The translations under genes were made by a program, and so were the position numbers. A stretch of 64,000 nt of DNA. Origin: Xenophilus aerolatus. GTDB taxonomy: Bacteria; Pseudomonadota; Gammaproteobacteria; Burkholderiales; Burkholderiaceae_C. Positions 33,467-41,879 of the stretch are shown here, piece after piece; position 1 is the stretch's first letter, and each line of letters starts with the position of its first letter. The DNA lies in assembly GCA_030418545.1 (NCBI GenBank), contig QAIB01000015.1, positions 36,333-100,332 of the forward strand, read 5' to 3'. The notes beneath the pieces were generated by a model. That model was not told the DNA's origin, ran no database searches, and saw only the letters and a program-made list of their open reading frames with translations.

Positions 33467-33502
33467 AGCTGCTCGAGCACGCTGGACGGGCGCTGGCGGC
33501 CG
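33453..33502 (+). repeat. Dispersed GCTA-N9-TAGC element, copy 2, across the rpfE/recJ junction
   Basis: The core GCTACGATTTTCATAGC lies at 33453-33469, followed by TGCTCGAGCACGCTGGACGG and GCGCTGGCGGCC. On the minus strand it provides the last codons and stop of the rpfE-like gene and the ATG and first codons of recJ. Confidence 0.8.
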
Positions 33503-34440
33503 AAACGGCTCAGAAAACGCTGCACCAGGCCGCGTTGCACGGGGGCCCAGCGCTGCGCGACGCGGTCGCCGCAGAGCGTGAGGACGACGGCCTCACCGCG
33601 CCGGCTGCGGGCCAGCAGCTCGGCGATGGGGCCGGCGTCCAGGGCCTGCCAGGCGCGCGCCCAGGCTTCGCCGTCGTCCTGCAGGGCGGCATCGCGCAGC
33701 GATCCGTCGATGGTCGAAGCCACGGCGAGGGCCGGCGGGGCAGAGGGCAGCCGGCCGGTGCCGCTCAGCCAGAAGGAATTGATCGGCAGCAGGCCGCGCG
33801 CGGTGCGCTCGTCGTTCACCCGCGTGGTGTACAGCAGCATCTGCATCTCGTTCTGCAGCCGCCGCAGCGGCCGTGCCGCGTCGGACATGGGCAGCCACTG
33901 CGCGAGGGGCTGGCCGATGGCGCGGTCCGGCGAGGCGGTGGCCAGGCCGTCGAACAGCGCGCTGCGCGCCAGCCAGTGGCCGGGCCGCGCGGTGGCGAAG
34001 AGCGCGATGCCGTCCTCCTCGAAGAAGGGGCGCGCGGCGGCCAGCAGGGCGTCGGATTCGGCCGCTTCGATGGCCATGCGCGCAGGGTCGCCCAGCACCA
34101 CCTCGCTCATGCCGACCTGCCAGTGGCACAGCGTCACCTGGCCCCAGGCCGCGTCCCGCGCCCCGGGCAGGTCGGCGCGCTGCGCCTCCAGCGCGGCCCA
34201 GGGCAGCATGCCGTCGCCGGCCTGCAGGCCCCATGCGCGCGCCAGCGCGCGCTCGTGCGGGGGGGAGAGGGTCTCGTCGTCCTGCGCGTCCTGGTCCTGC
34301 ACCGCCAGGCGGGCCAGCAGGGCTTCGAGCTGCGGCAGCTGCAGCGTGGGCAGCGTGGCGCGGCAGGCCAGCGTCAGGCGGCCGGCGAAGGGAACGATCA
34401 GGGCGTGGGGCGGGCTCGCGTCACCGGGGGCAAGGGACAT
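33463..34440 (-). CDS. RpfE-like / phosphoglycerate-mutase-like protein
   Basis: A 325-residue soluble protein starting MSLAPGDASPPHALIVPFAG. Conserved parts are LTLCHWQVGMSEVVLGDP and a metal/phosphatase-like segment around MLLYTTRVNDERTARGLLPINSFWLSGTG, the pattern of the family annotated as RpfE-type regulatory protein or phosphoglycerate-mutase-related. In Xanthomonas rpfE also lies next to recJ, as here (ATGA overlap), supporting the call. The biochemical role is not established. The last residues (SSVLEQL) come from a dispersed repeat. Confidence 0.7.
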   Translation of the reverse strand: MSLAPGDASPPHALIVPFAGRLTLACRATLPTLQLPQLEALLARLAVQDQDAQDDETLSPPHERALARAWGLQAGDGMLPWAALEAQRADLPGARDAAWGQVTLCHWQVGMSEVVLGDPARMAIEAAESDALLAAARPFFEEDGIALFATARPGHWLARSALFDGLATASPDRAIGQPLAQWLPMSDAARPLRRLQNEMQMLLYTTRVNDERTARGLLPINSFWLSGTGRLPSAPPALAVASTIDGSLRDAALQDDGEAWARAWQALDAGPIAELLARSRRGEAVVLTLCGDRVAQRWAPVQRGLVQRFLSRFGRQRPSSVLEQL

Positions 34441-34549
34441 GCCCCTATTGTCGCGCCCGCCATGGGGACACCAGGGGGCGATGCCACAATCCCCGCCACC
34501 TCCACTGCGGTGGCCGGCGGGCGTTGCGGCCCGCCCGGATCCCAACGAC

Positions 34550-35806
34550 ATGCAACTCCCCTACGAACTCCAGCTCGGCTGGCGCTACACCCGGGCCGGC
34601 CGGGCGACGCGGCGCAACGGCTTCATCTCCTTCATCTCGGGCGTGTCGATGCTGGGCATCGCGCTCGGGGTGGCGGCGCTGATCATCGTGCTGTCGGTCA
34701 TGAACGGCTTCCAGAAGGAAGTGCGCGACCGCATGCTGGGCGTGGTCTCGCACATCGAGATCTTCTCGCGCGACGGCCAGGCCTTGCAGGACCTGGACGC
34801 GATCATGGCCGCCGCGCGCAAGAACCCCGAGGTGGTGGGCGCGGCGCCCTACATCGCCTCGCAGGCCCTGGTGGCGCGCGGCGAGGACATGAAGGGCGTG
34901 CTGGTGCGCGGCATCGAGCCGAAGCTGGAGCCCGAGGTCACCGAGTTCAGCAACTCGGCCACCAACGGCGCGCTCGACAAGCTGGTGCCGGGCGAGTTCG
35001 GCATCGTGCTGGGCGGCGAGCTGGCGCGCTCGCTCTTCGTGCGGCCGGGCGACCAGGTGACGCTGATCGCGCCGGGCGGGCAGGTCACGCCGGCCGGCGT
35101 CGTGCCGCGGCTGAAGCAGTTCACGGTGGTGGGCACCTTCGAATCGGGCCACTACGAGTACGACTCGGCGCTGGCGATGATCCACGAGCAGGACGCGGCC
35201 AAGGTGTTCCGCCTGGAGGGACCGACCGGCATCCGCCTGAAGCTCAAGGATTTGAACATCGCGCGCGAGGTGGCCGACCAGCTGGCGACGACGCTGCCGG
35301 GCCAGTTCCTCATCCGCGACTGGACACGCCAGAACAAGACCTGGTTCGCGGCCGTGCAGGTCGAGAAGCGGATGATGTTCATCATCCTCACGCTCATCGT
35401 CGCGGTGGCGGCCTTCAACCTGGTGTCGACGCTGGTGATGACGGTGACCGACAAGCGCGCCGACATCGCCATCCTGCGCACCCTGGGCGCCAGCCCGAAA
35501 AGCATCATGGGCGTGTTCGTGGTGCAGGGCGCGATGGTGGGCGTGATCGGCACGCTGGGCGGGCTCGGCCTGGGGCTGCTCATCGCCTACAACATCGACG
35601 TGATCGTGCCCTTCATCGAGCGGCTGCTGCACACCAGCTTCCTGCCCCAGGACATCTATCTCATCAGCCGCATGCCCAGCGACCCGCAGCGCGGCGACAT
35701 CATGCCCATCACCGTCATTTCGCTCGTGCTCGCTTTCGCGGCCACGCTGTACCCGAGCTGGCGCGCCAGCCGGGTGAATCCCGCTGAGGCACTCCGTTAT
35801 GAGTGA
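34550..35806 (+). CDS. lolC: Lipoprotein-releasing ABC transporter permease LolC/LolE-type
   Basis: A 418-residue inner-membrane subunit. One N-terminal segment ([25 protein letters not shown]) is followed by a ~200-residue periplasmic domain and three C-terminal segments of the FtsX fold ([20 protein letters not shown]; ending [17 protein letters not shown], typical for LolC/E). It extracts outer-membrane lipoproteins and passes them to LolA. The ATG at 34550 gives the usual N-terminus ([13 protein letters not shown]). It overlaps lolD by 8 bases. In many betaproteobacteria a single LolF-like permease serves; only one is present here. Confidence 0.93.
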   Translation: MQLPYELQLGWRYTRAGRATRRNGFISFISGVSMLGIALGVAALIIVLSVMNGFQKEVRDRMLGVVSHIEIFSRDGQALQDLDAIMAAARKNPEVVGAAPYIASQALVARGEDMKGVLVRGIEPKLEPEVTEFSNSATNGALDKLVPGEFGIVLGGELARSLFVRPGDQVTLIAPGGQVTPAGVVPRLKQFTVVGTFESGHYEYDSALAMIHEQDAAKVFRLEGPTGIRLKLKDLNIAREVADQLATTLPGQFLIRDWTRQNKTWFAAVQVEKRMMFIILTLIVAVAAFNLVSTLVMTVTDKRADIAILRTLGASPKSIMGVFVVQGAMVGVIGTLGGLGLGLLIAYNIDVIVPFIERLLHTSFLPQDIYLISRMPSDPQRGDIMPITVISLVLAFAATLYPSWRASRVNPAEALRYE

Positions 35807-36488
35807 TCCCGCACGTCAGGTGGTTCTGGAGGCGAGGGGCCTCACCAAGCGCTTCCACGAAGGCCGCATCGACCTCACGGTGTTGCACGGCGTCGACCTG
35901 GACGTGCGGGCGGGCGAGACGCTGGCCATCGTCGGCGCCTCGGGCTCGGGCAAGAGCACGCTGCTGCACCTCATGGGCGGGCTGGATGCGCCCAGCGCCG
36001 GCAGCCTGACGCTCATGGGCCAGGCCTTCGCGCGGCTCGACCCGGCCGCGCAGGGCCGGCTGCGCAACCAGCATCTGGGCTTCGTCTACCAGTTCCATCA
36101 CCTGCTGCCGGAGTTCAGTGCGCTGGACAACGTCGCCATGCCGCTGCGCATCCGCCGCCAGACCGCGCACGAGGCGCACGAGGCGGCCCGGGCGATCCTG
36201 ACCGCCGTGGGCCTGGGCCAGCGCGTGCAGCACCGCCCGGCCGAACTGTCGGGCGGCGAGCGCCAGCGGGTGGCCATCGCACGCGCGCTGGTCACGCAGC
36301 CGGCCTGCGTGCTGGCCGACGAGCCGACCGGCAACCTGGACCGCGCGACGGCCGACGGCGTCTTCGCGCTGATGCTGCAGCTGGCCCGCGAGCGCGGCAC
36401 CGCCTTCGTCATGGTCACGCACGACGATGCGCTGGCGGCGCGCTGCGACCGGCAACTGCGGCTGGTCGAGGGGCGGCTGGCCGGCTGA
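35799..36488 (+). CDS. lolD: Lipoprotein-releasing ABC transporter ATPase LolD
   Basis: A 229-residue ATPase. Walker A is [12 protein letters not shown], the Q-loop region [20 protein letters not shown] is the LolD signature, the ABC signature is [15 protein letters not shown], Walker B is [12 protein letters not shown], and the switch His lies in VTHDDALA. It powers LolC/E. Start overlaps the lolC stop (8 bases), so the pair is co-translated. Confidence 0.96.
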   Translation: MSDPARQVVLEARGLTKRFHEGRIDLTVLHGVDLDVRAGETLAIVGASGSGKSTLLHLMGGLDAPSAGSLTLMGQAFARLDPAAQGRLRNQHLGFVYQFHHLLPEFSALDNVAMPLRIRRQTAHEAHEAARAILTAVGLGQRVQHRPAELSGGERQRVAIARALVTQPACVLADEPTGNLDRATADGVFALMLQLARERGTAFVMVTHDDALAARCDRQLRLVEGRLAG

Positions 36489-36545
36489 GCGCCGGTCGAA
36501 CGTGGCACCGAGGGCCGACCGGCGCTGGCGCACTACGATGGGCCG

Positions 36546-37895
36546 ATGTCTTCGAAGCCTTCTGCTCCCTCGATCGCGATTCCCGCCTCTGCGGTCCACG
36601 ACCCCGTCCTCGCCCCGCCACTCAAGGGCTGGCCGCACGACGGCCCTGCGCTCGCCGCCTCCCGGGTCGGTGACCAGGGCTGGAACCTGCTGGCCGGCGA
36701 CCTGCCGCTGCCGGTTGCCGTGCTCAAGCGCGAAGCGCTGGCCCACAACATCGCCTGGATGGCCGAGCGCACGCGTGCCTGGGGCGTGGAGCTGGTGCCG
36801 CACGGCAAGACCACCATGTCGCCGCAACTCTTCCGTCGCCAGCTGGAGGCGGGCGCCTGGGGCATCACCTTCGCCACCGTGATGCAGGTGGCCGTGGGCG
36901 TGGCGGCGGGCGTGCGACGCGCGCTGATCGCCAACGAGGTGATGGACGCGTCCGACCTGGCGCACCTGGCCGCGCTGCGTCGCCGGCATGCGGACCTGCG
37001 CGTGATCTTCCTCGTCGATTCGAAGGCCCAGCTCGCGCTGATCGAGGCCTGGCAGGCGCGGCAGGAAGAGGCGGTGCCCCCCTTCGAGGTGCTGCTTGAG
37101 ATCGGCTTCGGTGGCGGGCGCACCGGCGTGCGCAGCGAGGCCGAGGCGCTGGCCCTGGCGCAGGCGCTGCACGCCAGCCCGGCGGTGCGCTTCGCCGGCA
37201 TCGAGTGCTACGAGGGCCTGTGGGCCAAGGGCGAGAGCGGCGCCGACCGCGCCTGGGTCGACACGCTGATGGACCGGGTCGACGCGGTGGCGGCCGAGTG
37301 CGTGCGCGCGGGCCTGTTCGAGGGCGAGGAGTTCATCGTCTCGGCCGGCGGCTCGGCCGTGTTCGACCTCGTGGCGGCGCGGCTCAGGCCGGCGCTGGGC
37401 CGCCCGGTGCGCGGACTGCTGCGTTCGGGCTGCTACGTCACGCACGACCACGGCACCTACACCCGCATGATGGAGGCGATGGCGCCGCGCCTGGGCTGCC
37501 CAACCGGTTGCGATGTCGCCGACATGCTGCGGCCCGCGCTCGAGGTGTGGGCGCTGGTGCAGTCCTGCCCCGAGCCGGGCCTGGCCATCGTCGGTGCCGG
37601 CAAGCGCGACCTGTCCTTCGACATGGGGATGCCGGTGCCCATCGCACGCGCGGCGGCCGGGCAATCCAGCGCGCAGCCCGTGCCGGCCGGCTGGCGCATC
37701 GATGCGCTCAACGACCAGCATGCGTACCTGCGCTGGGAGGCCGGCGATGCGGCGCTCGCGGCGCAGGCACCGGTGGCGGGCGAGCGCATCGGCCTGGGCA
37801 TCTCGCACCCCTGCACCACCTTCGACAAGTGGCACTGGATGCCGGTCGTCGACGAGGCCTACCGGGTGTGCGATGCGGTGACGATGCAGTTCTGA
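36546..37895 (+). CDS. D-serine dehydratase-like / DSD1-family PLP enzyme
   Basis: A 449-residue fold-type III PLP enzyme. The PLP lysine is expected in VPHGKTTMSPQLF near the start of the alanine-racemase-like barrel; the zinc site of the DSD1 family is visible near the C-terminus as GISHPCTTFDKW (His-x-Cys). Intermediate motifs (GFGGGRTGVRS, AGGSAVFD, RSGCYVTHDHG) fit the amino-acid deaminase/D-threonine aldolase group. It probably deaminates D-serine or a related hydroxy amino acid. A PPC-domain gene follows 19 bases later; an unrelated ABC gene precedes it by 57. Confidence 0.85.
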   Translation: MSSKPSAPSIAIPASAVHDPVLAPPLKGWPHDGPALAASRVGDQGWNLLAGDLPLPVAVLKREALAHNIAWMAERTRAWGVELVPHGKTTMSPQLFRRQLEAGAWGITFATVMQVAVGVAAGVRRALIANEVMDASDLAHLAALRRRHADLRVIFLVDSKAQLALIEAWQARQEEAVPPFEVLLEIGFGGGRTGVRSEAEALALAQALHASPAVRFAGIECYEGLWAKGESGADRAWVDTLMDRVDAVAAECVRAGLFEGEEFIVSAGGSAVFDLVAARLRPALGRPVRGLLRSGCYVTHDHGTYTRMMEAMAPRLGCPTGCDVADMLRPALEVWALVQSCPEPGLAIVGAGKRDLSFDMGMPVPIARAAAGQSSAQPVPAGWRIDALNDQHAYLRWEAGDAALAAQAPVAGERIGLGISHPCTTFDKWHWMPVVDEAYRVCDAVTMQF

Positions 37896-37914
37896 TATCG
37901 CGAAAGAACCATCG

Positions 37915-38352
37915 ATGCACCCACCGCCCACCGGGTCGTCCATGACGCCCGACACCGCCTTCCTGCCGCTGCGCCTGCCGCCGGGTGCCGACCTGCGCCG
38001 CGCGCTGGAGGAGGCGGCGGCCGGCTTCGCGCCCGAGGGCTGCTTCGTCGTGAGCGGCATCGGCAGCCTGCAGGATGCCCAGCTGCGCCCGGCCGGCCTC
38101 GATGCCACGAGGCGATTCGGCGGCCCGTGGGAGATCCTCAGCCTGGCCGGCACGCTCACGCGCGACGGCGCACACCTGCACATCGCGCTCTCGGGTGCGC
38201 AGGGCCAGGTGGTGGGCGGCCATCTGGTGCACGGCAACCGGGTGCGCACCACGGCCGAGGTGCTGCTGTGCCGGCCGGCCGGCTGGGTGCTGGGGCGCGG
38301 CCCCGATGCCGCCACCGGCTACGACGAGTTGCTAGTCCGTCGCTCGCCCTGA
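37915..38352 (+). CDS. PPC-domain (DUF296) protein
   Basis: A 145-residue protein built of one PPC/DUF296 domain. Family marks: GCFVVSGIGSLQDAQLRPAG, GPWEILSLAGTLTRDGAHLHIALS and GGHLVHGNRVRTTAEVLL. In plants the domain is attached to AT-hooks; the bacterial single-domain form is of unknown role, possibly binding a nucleotide or metal. Start at 37915 or at an ATG at 37942 (MTPDTAF). It follows the DSD1-type gene by 19 bases, so co-transcription is likely. Confidence 0.85.
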   Translation: MHPPPTGSSMTPDTAFLPLRLPPGADLRRALEEAAAGFAPEGCFVVSGIGSLQDAQLRPAGLDATRRFGGPWEILSLAGTLTRDGAHLHIALSGAQGQVVGGHLVHGNRVRTTAEVLLCRPAGWVLGRGPDAATGYDELLVRRSP

Positions 38353-38369
38353 GCCAGGGCATGCGAGGT

Positions 38370-38421
38370 GCTATCGAATTGGTAGCGCCTCGCGCAGATT
38401 GGGCGGGCGCTGGCGGCCGAT
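38370..38421 (+). repeat. Dispersed GCTA-N9-TAGC element, copy 3
   Basis: Core GCTATCGAATTGGTAGC (38370-38386), followed by CGCGCAG and GGGCGGGCGCTGGCGGCCG as in copies 2 and 6. It lies between the convergent PPC and yacG genes, where such a palindrome could act as a bidirectional 3'-end structure. Confidence 0.8.
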
Positions 38422-38446
38422 CTTGCTCTGGGCCTGGGCGGCCGGC

Positions 38447-38668
38447 CTACTGCGCCTTGGGGTCGCCGAACGGGCTGTCTTCCGGCGGTGCCTCGGTCGG
38501 CATGCGGAACTGTTCGCTGGCCCAGGCGCCCAGGTCGATGCCCTTGCAGCGCGCGCTGCAGAAGGGGCGGTAGGGGTTGTCGGCGGCGTAGCGGGCGTCC
38601 TCGCCGCAGGCCGGGCAGGGGACGGTGCGCACGGCACCGGGCGTCGGGCTCTTGCGGCCGCTGCTCAT
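38447..38668 (-). CDS. yacG: DNA gyrase inhibitor / zinc protein YacG
   Basis: A 73-residue zinc-finger protein. The four metal cysteines are PCPACG and FCSARC with the family sequence [16 protein letters not shown]. It binds and inhibits gyrase in E. coli. It overlaps zapD by ATGA (38665-38668), the usual neighbour order zapD-yacG. Confidence 0.95.
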   Translation of the reverse strand: MSSGRKSPTPGAVRTVPCPACGEDARYAADNPYRPFCSARCKGIDLGAWASEQFRMPTEAPPEDSPFGDPKAQ

Positions 38669-39420
38669 GCGCACAGCGTCAGCTCGAAGGGCGCATCCTT
38701 GGTGCTCGGATGCAGCTTGTCGTCGGCCTCGTGGCGCATCAGGCGCACCGACACCATGAGGCGGTTGCCGCTGATCTCGGGCACCAGGCCCAGGGCCGGG
38801 TCGATGCGCAGGCGCAGCAGCTGGAAGCTGCGGCCCTGCGGCAGGGTCTGCTGGAACTGGCCCCCTGCGGCCATGACCTTGTAGGGCACGTCGGCGTCGC
38901 GCAGCAGCTTGAGCAGCAGGAAGACCGCCTCGGCCAGCGGCGCCAGCGTGGAGGCCCAACGTTCCAGGTCCTGGCGGCGGCTGGCGCTGCTGCGGTGCTG
39001 CCAGGCGTAGTAGGCGGGCAGGTCGAATTCGCAGGTGCCGGCGGGAATGCCGACGCGGCTGCGCACGCCCATGAGCCATTCGTTCTCGGTCAGCGCCTGC
39101 CCGGCCTTGCCCGGCATCGCGTTGAGGGCCGCGAAGTTGCGTTCGAGCTGGCCGATGACCTGGTCGAGCACCGACTCCTGGATCGCCGGGTTGCCGCGGT
39201 AGCCGTTGAACGCGGCCTTGTGCTTGTCGAGGTCGCGCAGCACGTCGGCCTTGAGGTCGGCACGCGCCGCGACGTCCATGATCTCGAAGATGGTGACCAC
39301 CGCGTAGTGGTGGCTCAGCGCCGAGTCGGCCGCGACCAGCTCGCCGAGGCGGCGAAAGAGGTGCTCCAGCCGCAGGTAAGTGCGAATGCGCTCGTTGAAG
39401 GGGTATTCGTAAAGGATCAC
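38665..39420 (-). CDS. zapD: Cell-division protein ZapD
   Basis: A 251-residue protein that cross-links FtsZ filaments at the division site. The conserved start is [22 protein letters not shown], the later [11 protein letters not shown] and the C-terminal QLLRLRIDP fit the family. I chose the GTG at 39420, which gives the family length; an ATG at 39459 would add 13 atypical residues. It normally follows coaE, but here an O-acetylation cassette of 3 genes lies between. Confidence 0.92.
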   Translation of the reverse strand: MILYEYPFNERIRTYLRLEHLFRRLGELVAADSALSHHYAVVTIFEIMDVAARADLKADVLRDLDKHKAAFNGYRGNPAIQESVLDQVIGQLERNFAALNAMPGKAGQALTENEWLMGVRSRVGIPAGTCEFDLPAYYAWQHRSSASRRQDLERWASTLAPLAEAVFLLLKLLRDADVPYKVMAAGGQFQQTLPQGRSFQLLRLRIDPALGLVPEISGNRLMVSVRLMRHEADDKLHPSTKDAPFELTLCA

Positions 39421-39487
39421 GTCGCTGGCGAGGTTGGAACAACCGCTTCGACGGGCCATGATAGCCTCATGAGCCCGTCCGGTCGTG

Positions 39488-40486
39488 TCAGTCCAGGCGC
39501 TTCCTGACCTCTTGCAGCATGGCTTTTCCCAGCGAGACCTGTCCCAGCATGGACAGGTGCGTGTCGTTGGGGAAGTAGAAGTCCTGCGTCGCGAAGCGGG
39601 CCTGCTGGGCCCACGTGAAGAGATCGGGGCCCAGCGCCGGGTGCGCCTTCAACAGGTCGACGAAGGGCGAAGAGTGCTGCGGGTCGAGGTACACCGTGGT
39701 CTTGTTGGGGATGATCATCCACAGCAGGTCCAGCGATGGGTTGGCGGCGGTGAGACGCTGCATGCGCTCGAAGGTCTGCGCCGTCAGTGGGCCGTTGTCG
39801 ATGTCTTCCTTGAAGAAGGGCACGCGGTCGCAGGCGAGGTGGGAAAACTGCTTGCAGCCGTCCGGGACCAGCCGCACCAGGGTCTCATCCCCGTGCTGGG
39901 TGTCGCCCTGCGCGCGCATCGCCTTACGGGTGTTGAGCCAGGTGATGGGGCCGGTCGTGAGCTTGGCGGCCCAGTTCAGGCCCGGCGGCGGCTTCTGCGT
40001 CAGCGGGCCGAGAAAGGGCTCGGTCTTCAGCTCGAGCCGGCGCTCGACCATGTGGCTGCACTGTTCGCTGCGTCGCATGCGTTCGTCGAAGGCGCGTTCC
40101 ACGCTTTCCGCGATCACCATCCGGCCCTTGAAGCCCTGCCGGCGGACCCAGTCGGTGAAGTCGCCGCACATGTAGCCGACCTGGCCCCAGTAGGTGGTGC
40201 TCACCTTGTAGCCAGCCTGCACCAGAGACGCCTGCCAGCGGTAGGTCATCGAGAAGCTGTCGCCCAGCACCAGGATGTCGGCCTGGTCGAGCGGCACGGC
40301 GCGCAGGTGGGCGGGATCGAGGACCGGCGGGTCGTGCCGCCAGCCGAACTGCGTTTCGGACAGCCTGCCGATGCGGGTGAGGTCGCCATAGGGCGCCGGT
40401 GTGAACAGCGTCCAGACCAGGAGCGCCGAGATGATGGCGAAGCCCACCCCGAAGGTGGCGAGCCAGAGCGAGGCGACTTTCTTCAT
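39488..40486 (-). CDS. AlgX/AlgJ-like SGNH-type O-acetyltransferase, paralog 2
   Basis: A 332-residue protein with one N-terminal membrane segment (about 6-29) and a periplasmic SGNH-like domain. GDSFSMTYRW carries the nucleophile-type Ser, and FPNDTHLSMLGQ carries the Asp-x-x-His pair, as in AlgJ/AlgX. It should transfer acetyl groups delivered by the MBOAT protein onto a polysaccharide. Its sequence is clearly related to the gene at 40665 (IIPNKTTVYLD and VPDGCKQFS are shared), so the two are tandem paralogs, separated by a duplicated 91-bp repeat that begins at the start codon. Confidence 0.85.
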   Translation of the reverse strand: MKKVASLWLATFGVGFAIISALLVWTLFTPAPYGDLTRIGRLSETQFGWRHDPPVLDPAHLRAVPLDQADILVLGDSFSMTYRWQASLVQAGYKVSTTYWGQVGYMCGDFTDWVRRQGFKGRMVIAESVERAFDERMRRSEQCSHMVERRLELKTEPFLGPLTQKPPPGLNWAAKLTTGPITWLNTRKAMRAQGDTQHGDETLVRLVPDGCKQFSHLACDRVPFFKEDIDNGPLTAQTFERMQRLTAANPSLDLLWMIIPNKTTVYLDPQHSSPFVDLLKAHPALGPDLFTWAQQARFATQDFYFPNDTHLSMLGQVSLGKAMLQEVRKRLD

Positions 40487-40665
40487 ATCAGTCGCGCCCG
40501 GCCGCCCGAAGCGACTGATGCGCCCCCTCGGGGGGCAGCGGACCGCGCGAAGCGGGGGAGCGTGGGGGCTGTGTCATATCAGTCGCGCCCGGCCGCCCGA
40601 AGCGACTGATGCGCCCCCTCGGGGGGCAGCGGACCGCGCGAAGCGGGGGAGCGTGGGGGTTGTGT
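40484..40665 (+). repeat. Two tandem 91-bp direct repeats between the SGNH paralogs
   Basis: Unit 1 (40484-40574) and unit 2 (40575-40665) are near-identical; the only difference I see is CT against TT near the end. Each contains ATCAGTCGC and GCGACTGAT (an inverted pair), CCCCCTCGGGGGGCAGC and GAGCGTGGGGGC, linking them to the elements at 24111 and 31605. Two copies without spacers, so not a CRISPR. Confidence 0.95.
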
Positions 40666-41696
40666 CATTTCGGCGCATCCGTGTGCGGCTCCCCGATCGC
40701 TGCGCGCACATCGTCCAGCATGCGGCGACCGAAGTAGAGCTGACCTGCCATCGACCAGTGGTTGTCGTTGGGCCAGTAGAGGTCCTGGATGTCCCGGCGC
40801 GCAAGCTGCGCCGGGGCGAAGAGGTCCGGCCCGATGCCCAGCGCCTGTGCGCGCGCGCTGAAGGCCGCGTTGCGCTGGGTGTCGAGGTAGACCGTGGTCT
40901 TGTTGGGGATCACCATCCACCGCACCGTCAGCGGACGGGCCTGGTCGGCAAAGCGCGCCATGAAGTCAGCGTCGGCCGTGGTCAGTTCGGGCGTGGTGCG
41001 CTCGATCTCCAGGAACAGGCTCTTGTCGCAGACGCGGCTGCTGAACTGCCGGCAGCCGTCCTGGACCGGACTGGCGAACACGGTGCTGCCCCAGCGTCCG
41101 GCCTCGAAGGTCACCAGGTCGTTGGTCTTCAGCACCTCGCGGGTGTGCAGGTAGGTGACCAGTCCGCTGGTCAGCTTGGCAGCGGTGTTGAGCGCGAAGC
41201 CCGCCGGCGGGTGCGAAGGGTTGGTGGTCGGCGTCGGGCTGGGCGCAAAGGGCTGGCGGCCCATGGGCTTGCAGCTGCGCATGGCCTCCAGGCGCTCGGG
41301 CAGCAGGAACTCGATGCTCTCGATGAGCACCAGCCGCCCGCGAAAACCGGCGCTCTGGAGCCAGGCACCGATGTCGCCGCAGGGCGTCGGCACCTTGTCC
41401 CAGTGGACGGTCGCGACCTTGTAGCCGGCGGCGACCAGGACGCTCTGCCAGGCGAAGTAGTGGCTGAAGCTGTCGCCGATGACAAACACGTCGGCCTGAT
41501 CGACGGGCGCCTGCCGGATCAGCGAGAAGTCGATCGGAGGCGGCACGCGCAGCGGCTCGAAGTGGTACTCCGAGACCTGGCCGATGCGCGTCAGCGCGCC
41601 CGCGGGGATGCGCGTGAAGAGCGTGACGATCATCATCGCCACGATCACGGCGAAGCCCGCCGCAAATATGCTCAACCAAAGCCTTGCAGGACGCAT
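40665..41696 (-). CDS. AlgX/AlgJ-like SGNH-type O-acetyltransferase, paralog 1
   Basis: A 343-residue protein with an N-terminal membrane segment (LWLSIFAAGFAVIVAMMIVTLF) and an SGNH-like periplasmic domain: GDSFSHYFAW (Ser nucleophile) and WPNDNHWSMAGQ (Asp/His). It is homologous along its length to the gene at 39488. The ATG at 41696 was chosen over one at 41717. It follows the MBOAT gene by 183 bp that form strong hairpins, so expression may be partly uncoupled. Probable role: exopolysaccharide or cell-wall O-acetylation. Confidence 0.85.
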   Translation of the reverse strand: MRPARLWLSIFAAGFAVIVAMMIVTLFTRIPAGALTRIGQVSEYHFEPLRVPPPIDFSLIRQAPVDQADVFVIGDSFSHYFAWQSVLVAAGYKVATVHWDKVPTPCGDIGAWLQSAGFRGRLVLIESIEFLLPERLEAMRSCKPMGRQPFAPSPTPTTNPSHPPAGFALNTAAKLTSGLVTYLHTREVLKTNDLVTFEAGRWGSTVFASPVQDGCRQFSSRVCDKSLFLEIERTTPELTTADADFMARFADQARPLTVRWMVIPNKTTVYLDTQRNAAFSARAQALGIGPDLFAPAQLARRDIQDLYWPNDNHWSMAGQLYFGRRMLDDVRAAIGEPHTDAPK

Positions 41697-41811
41697 GTCG
41701 GAGGTCAGAGGCAGCACCTTGGCTGCCGCACGGAAACGCGCCGGCTGCAGCCGGCGAGCGAAGCGACGCCCTCAAGGCACCCGAGGAACTGGCTTCGCCA
41801 CGCCTCTGGGT

Positions 41812-41873
41812 GCGCCCCCCTCCAAGCCGAAGGCGCCAGTGAGGGGGGAGTCGCGAAGCGGCTTGGGGGGTGC
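41812..41873. repeat. Hairpin-forming repeat between the MBOAT and SGNH genes
   Basis: CCAAGCCG (41822-41829) pairs with CGGCTTGG (41859-41866), flanked by runs of C on the left and G on the right that extend the stem with one bulge. The remaining intergenic sequence (41697-41811) is GC-rich with palindromic fragments and no visible gene. It may work as a partial 3'-end structure for the MBOAT message. Confidence 0.7.
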
Positions 41874-41879
41874 TTCATC

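Noticed and set aside
31583..34549. A long plus-strand frame upstream of lolC, continuous with it
   Set aside because: It is antisense to recJ and rpfE; the LolC protein starts at 34550 with the family N-terminus.
40484..40665. CRISPR array
   Set aside because: Two directly adjoining 91-bp units, no spacers, no cas genes.
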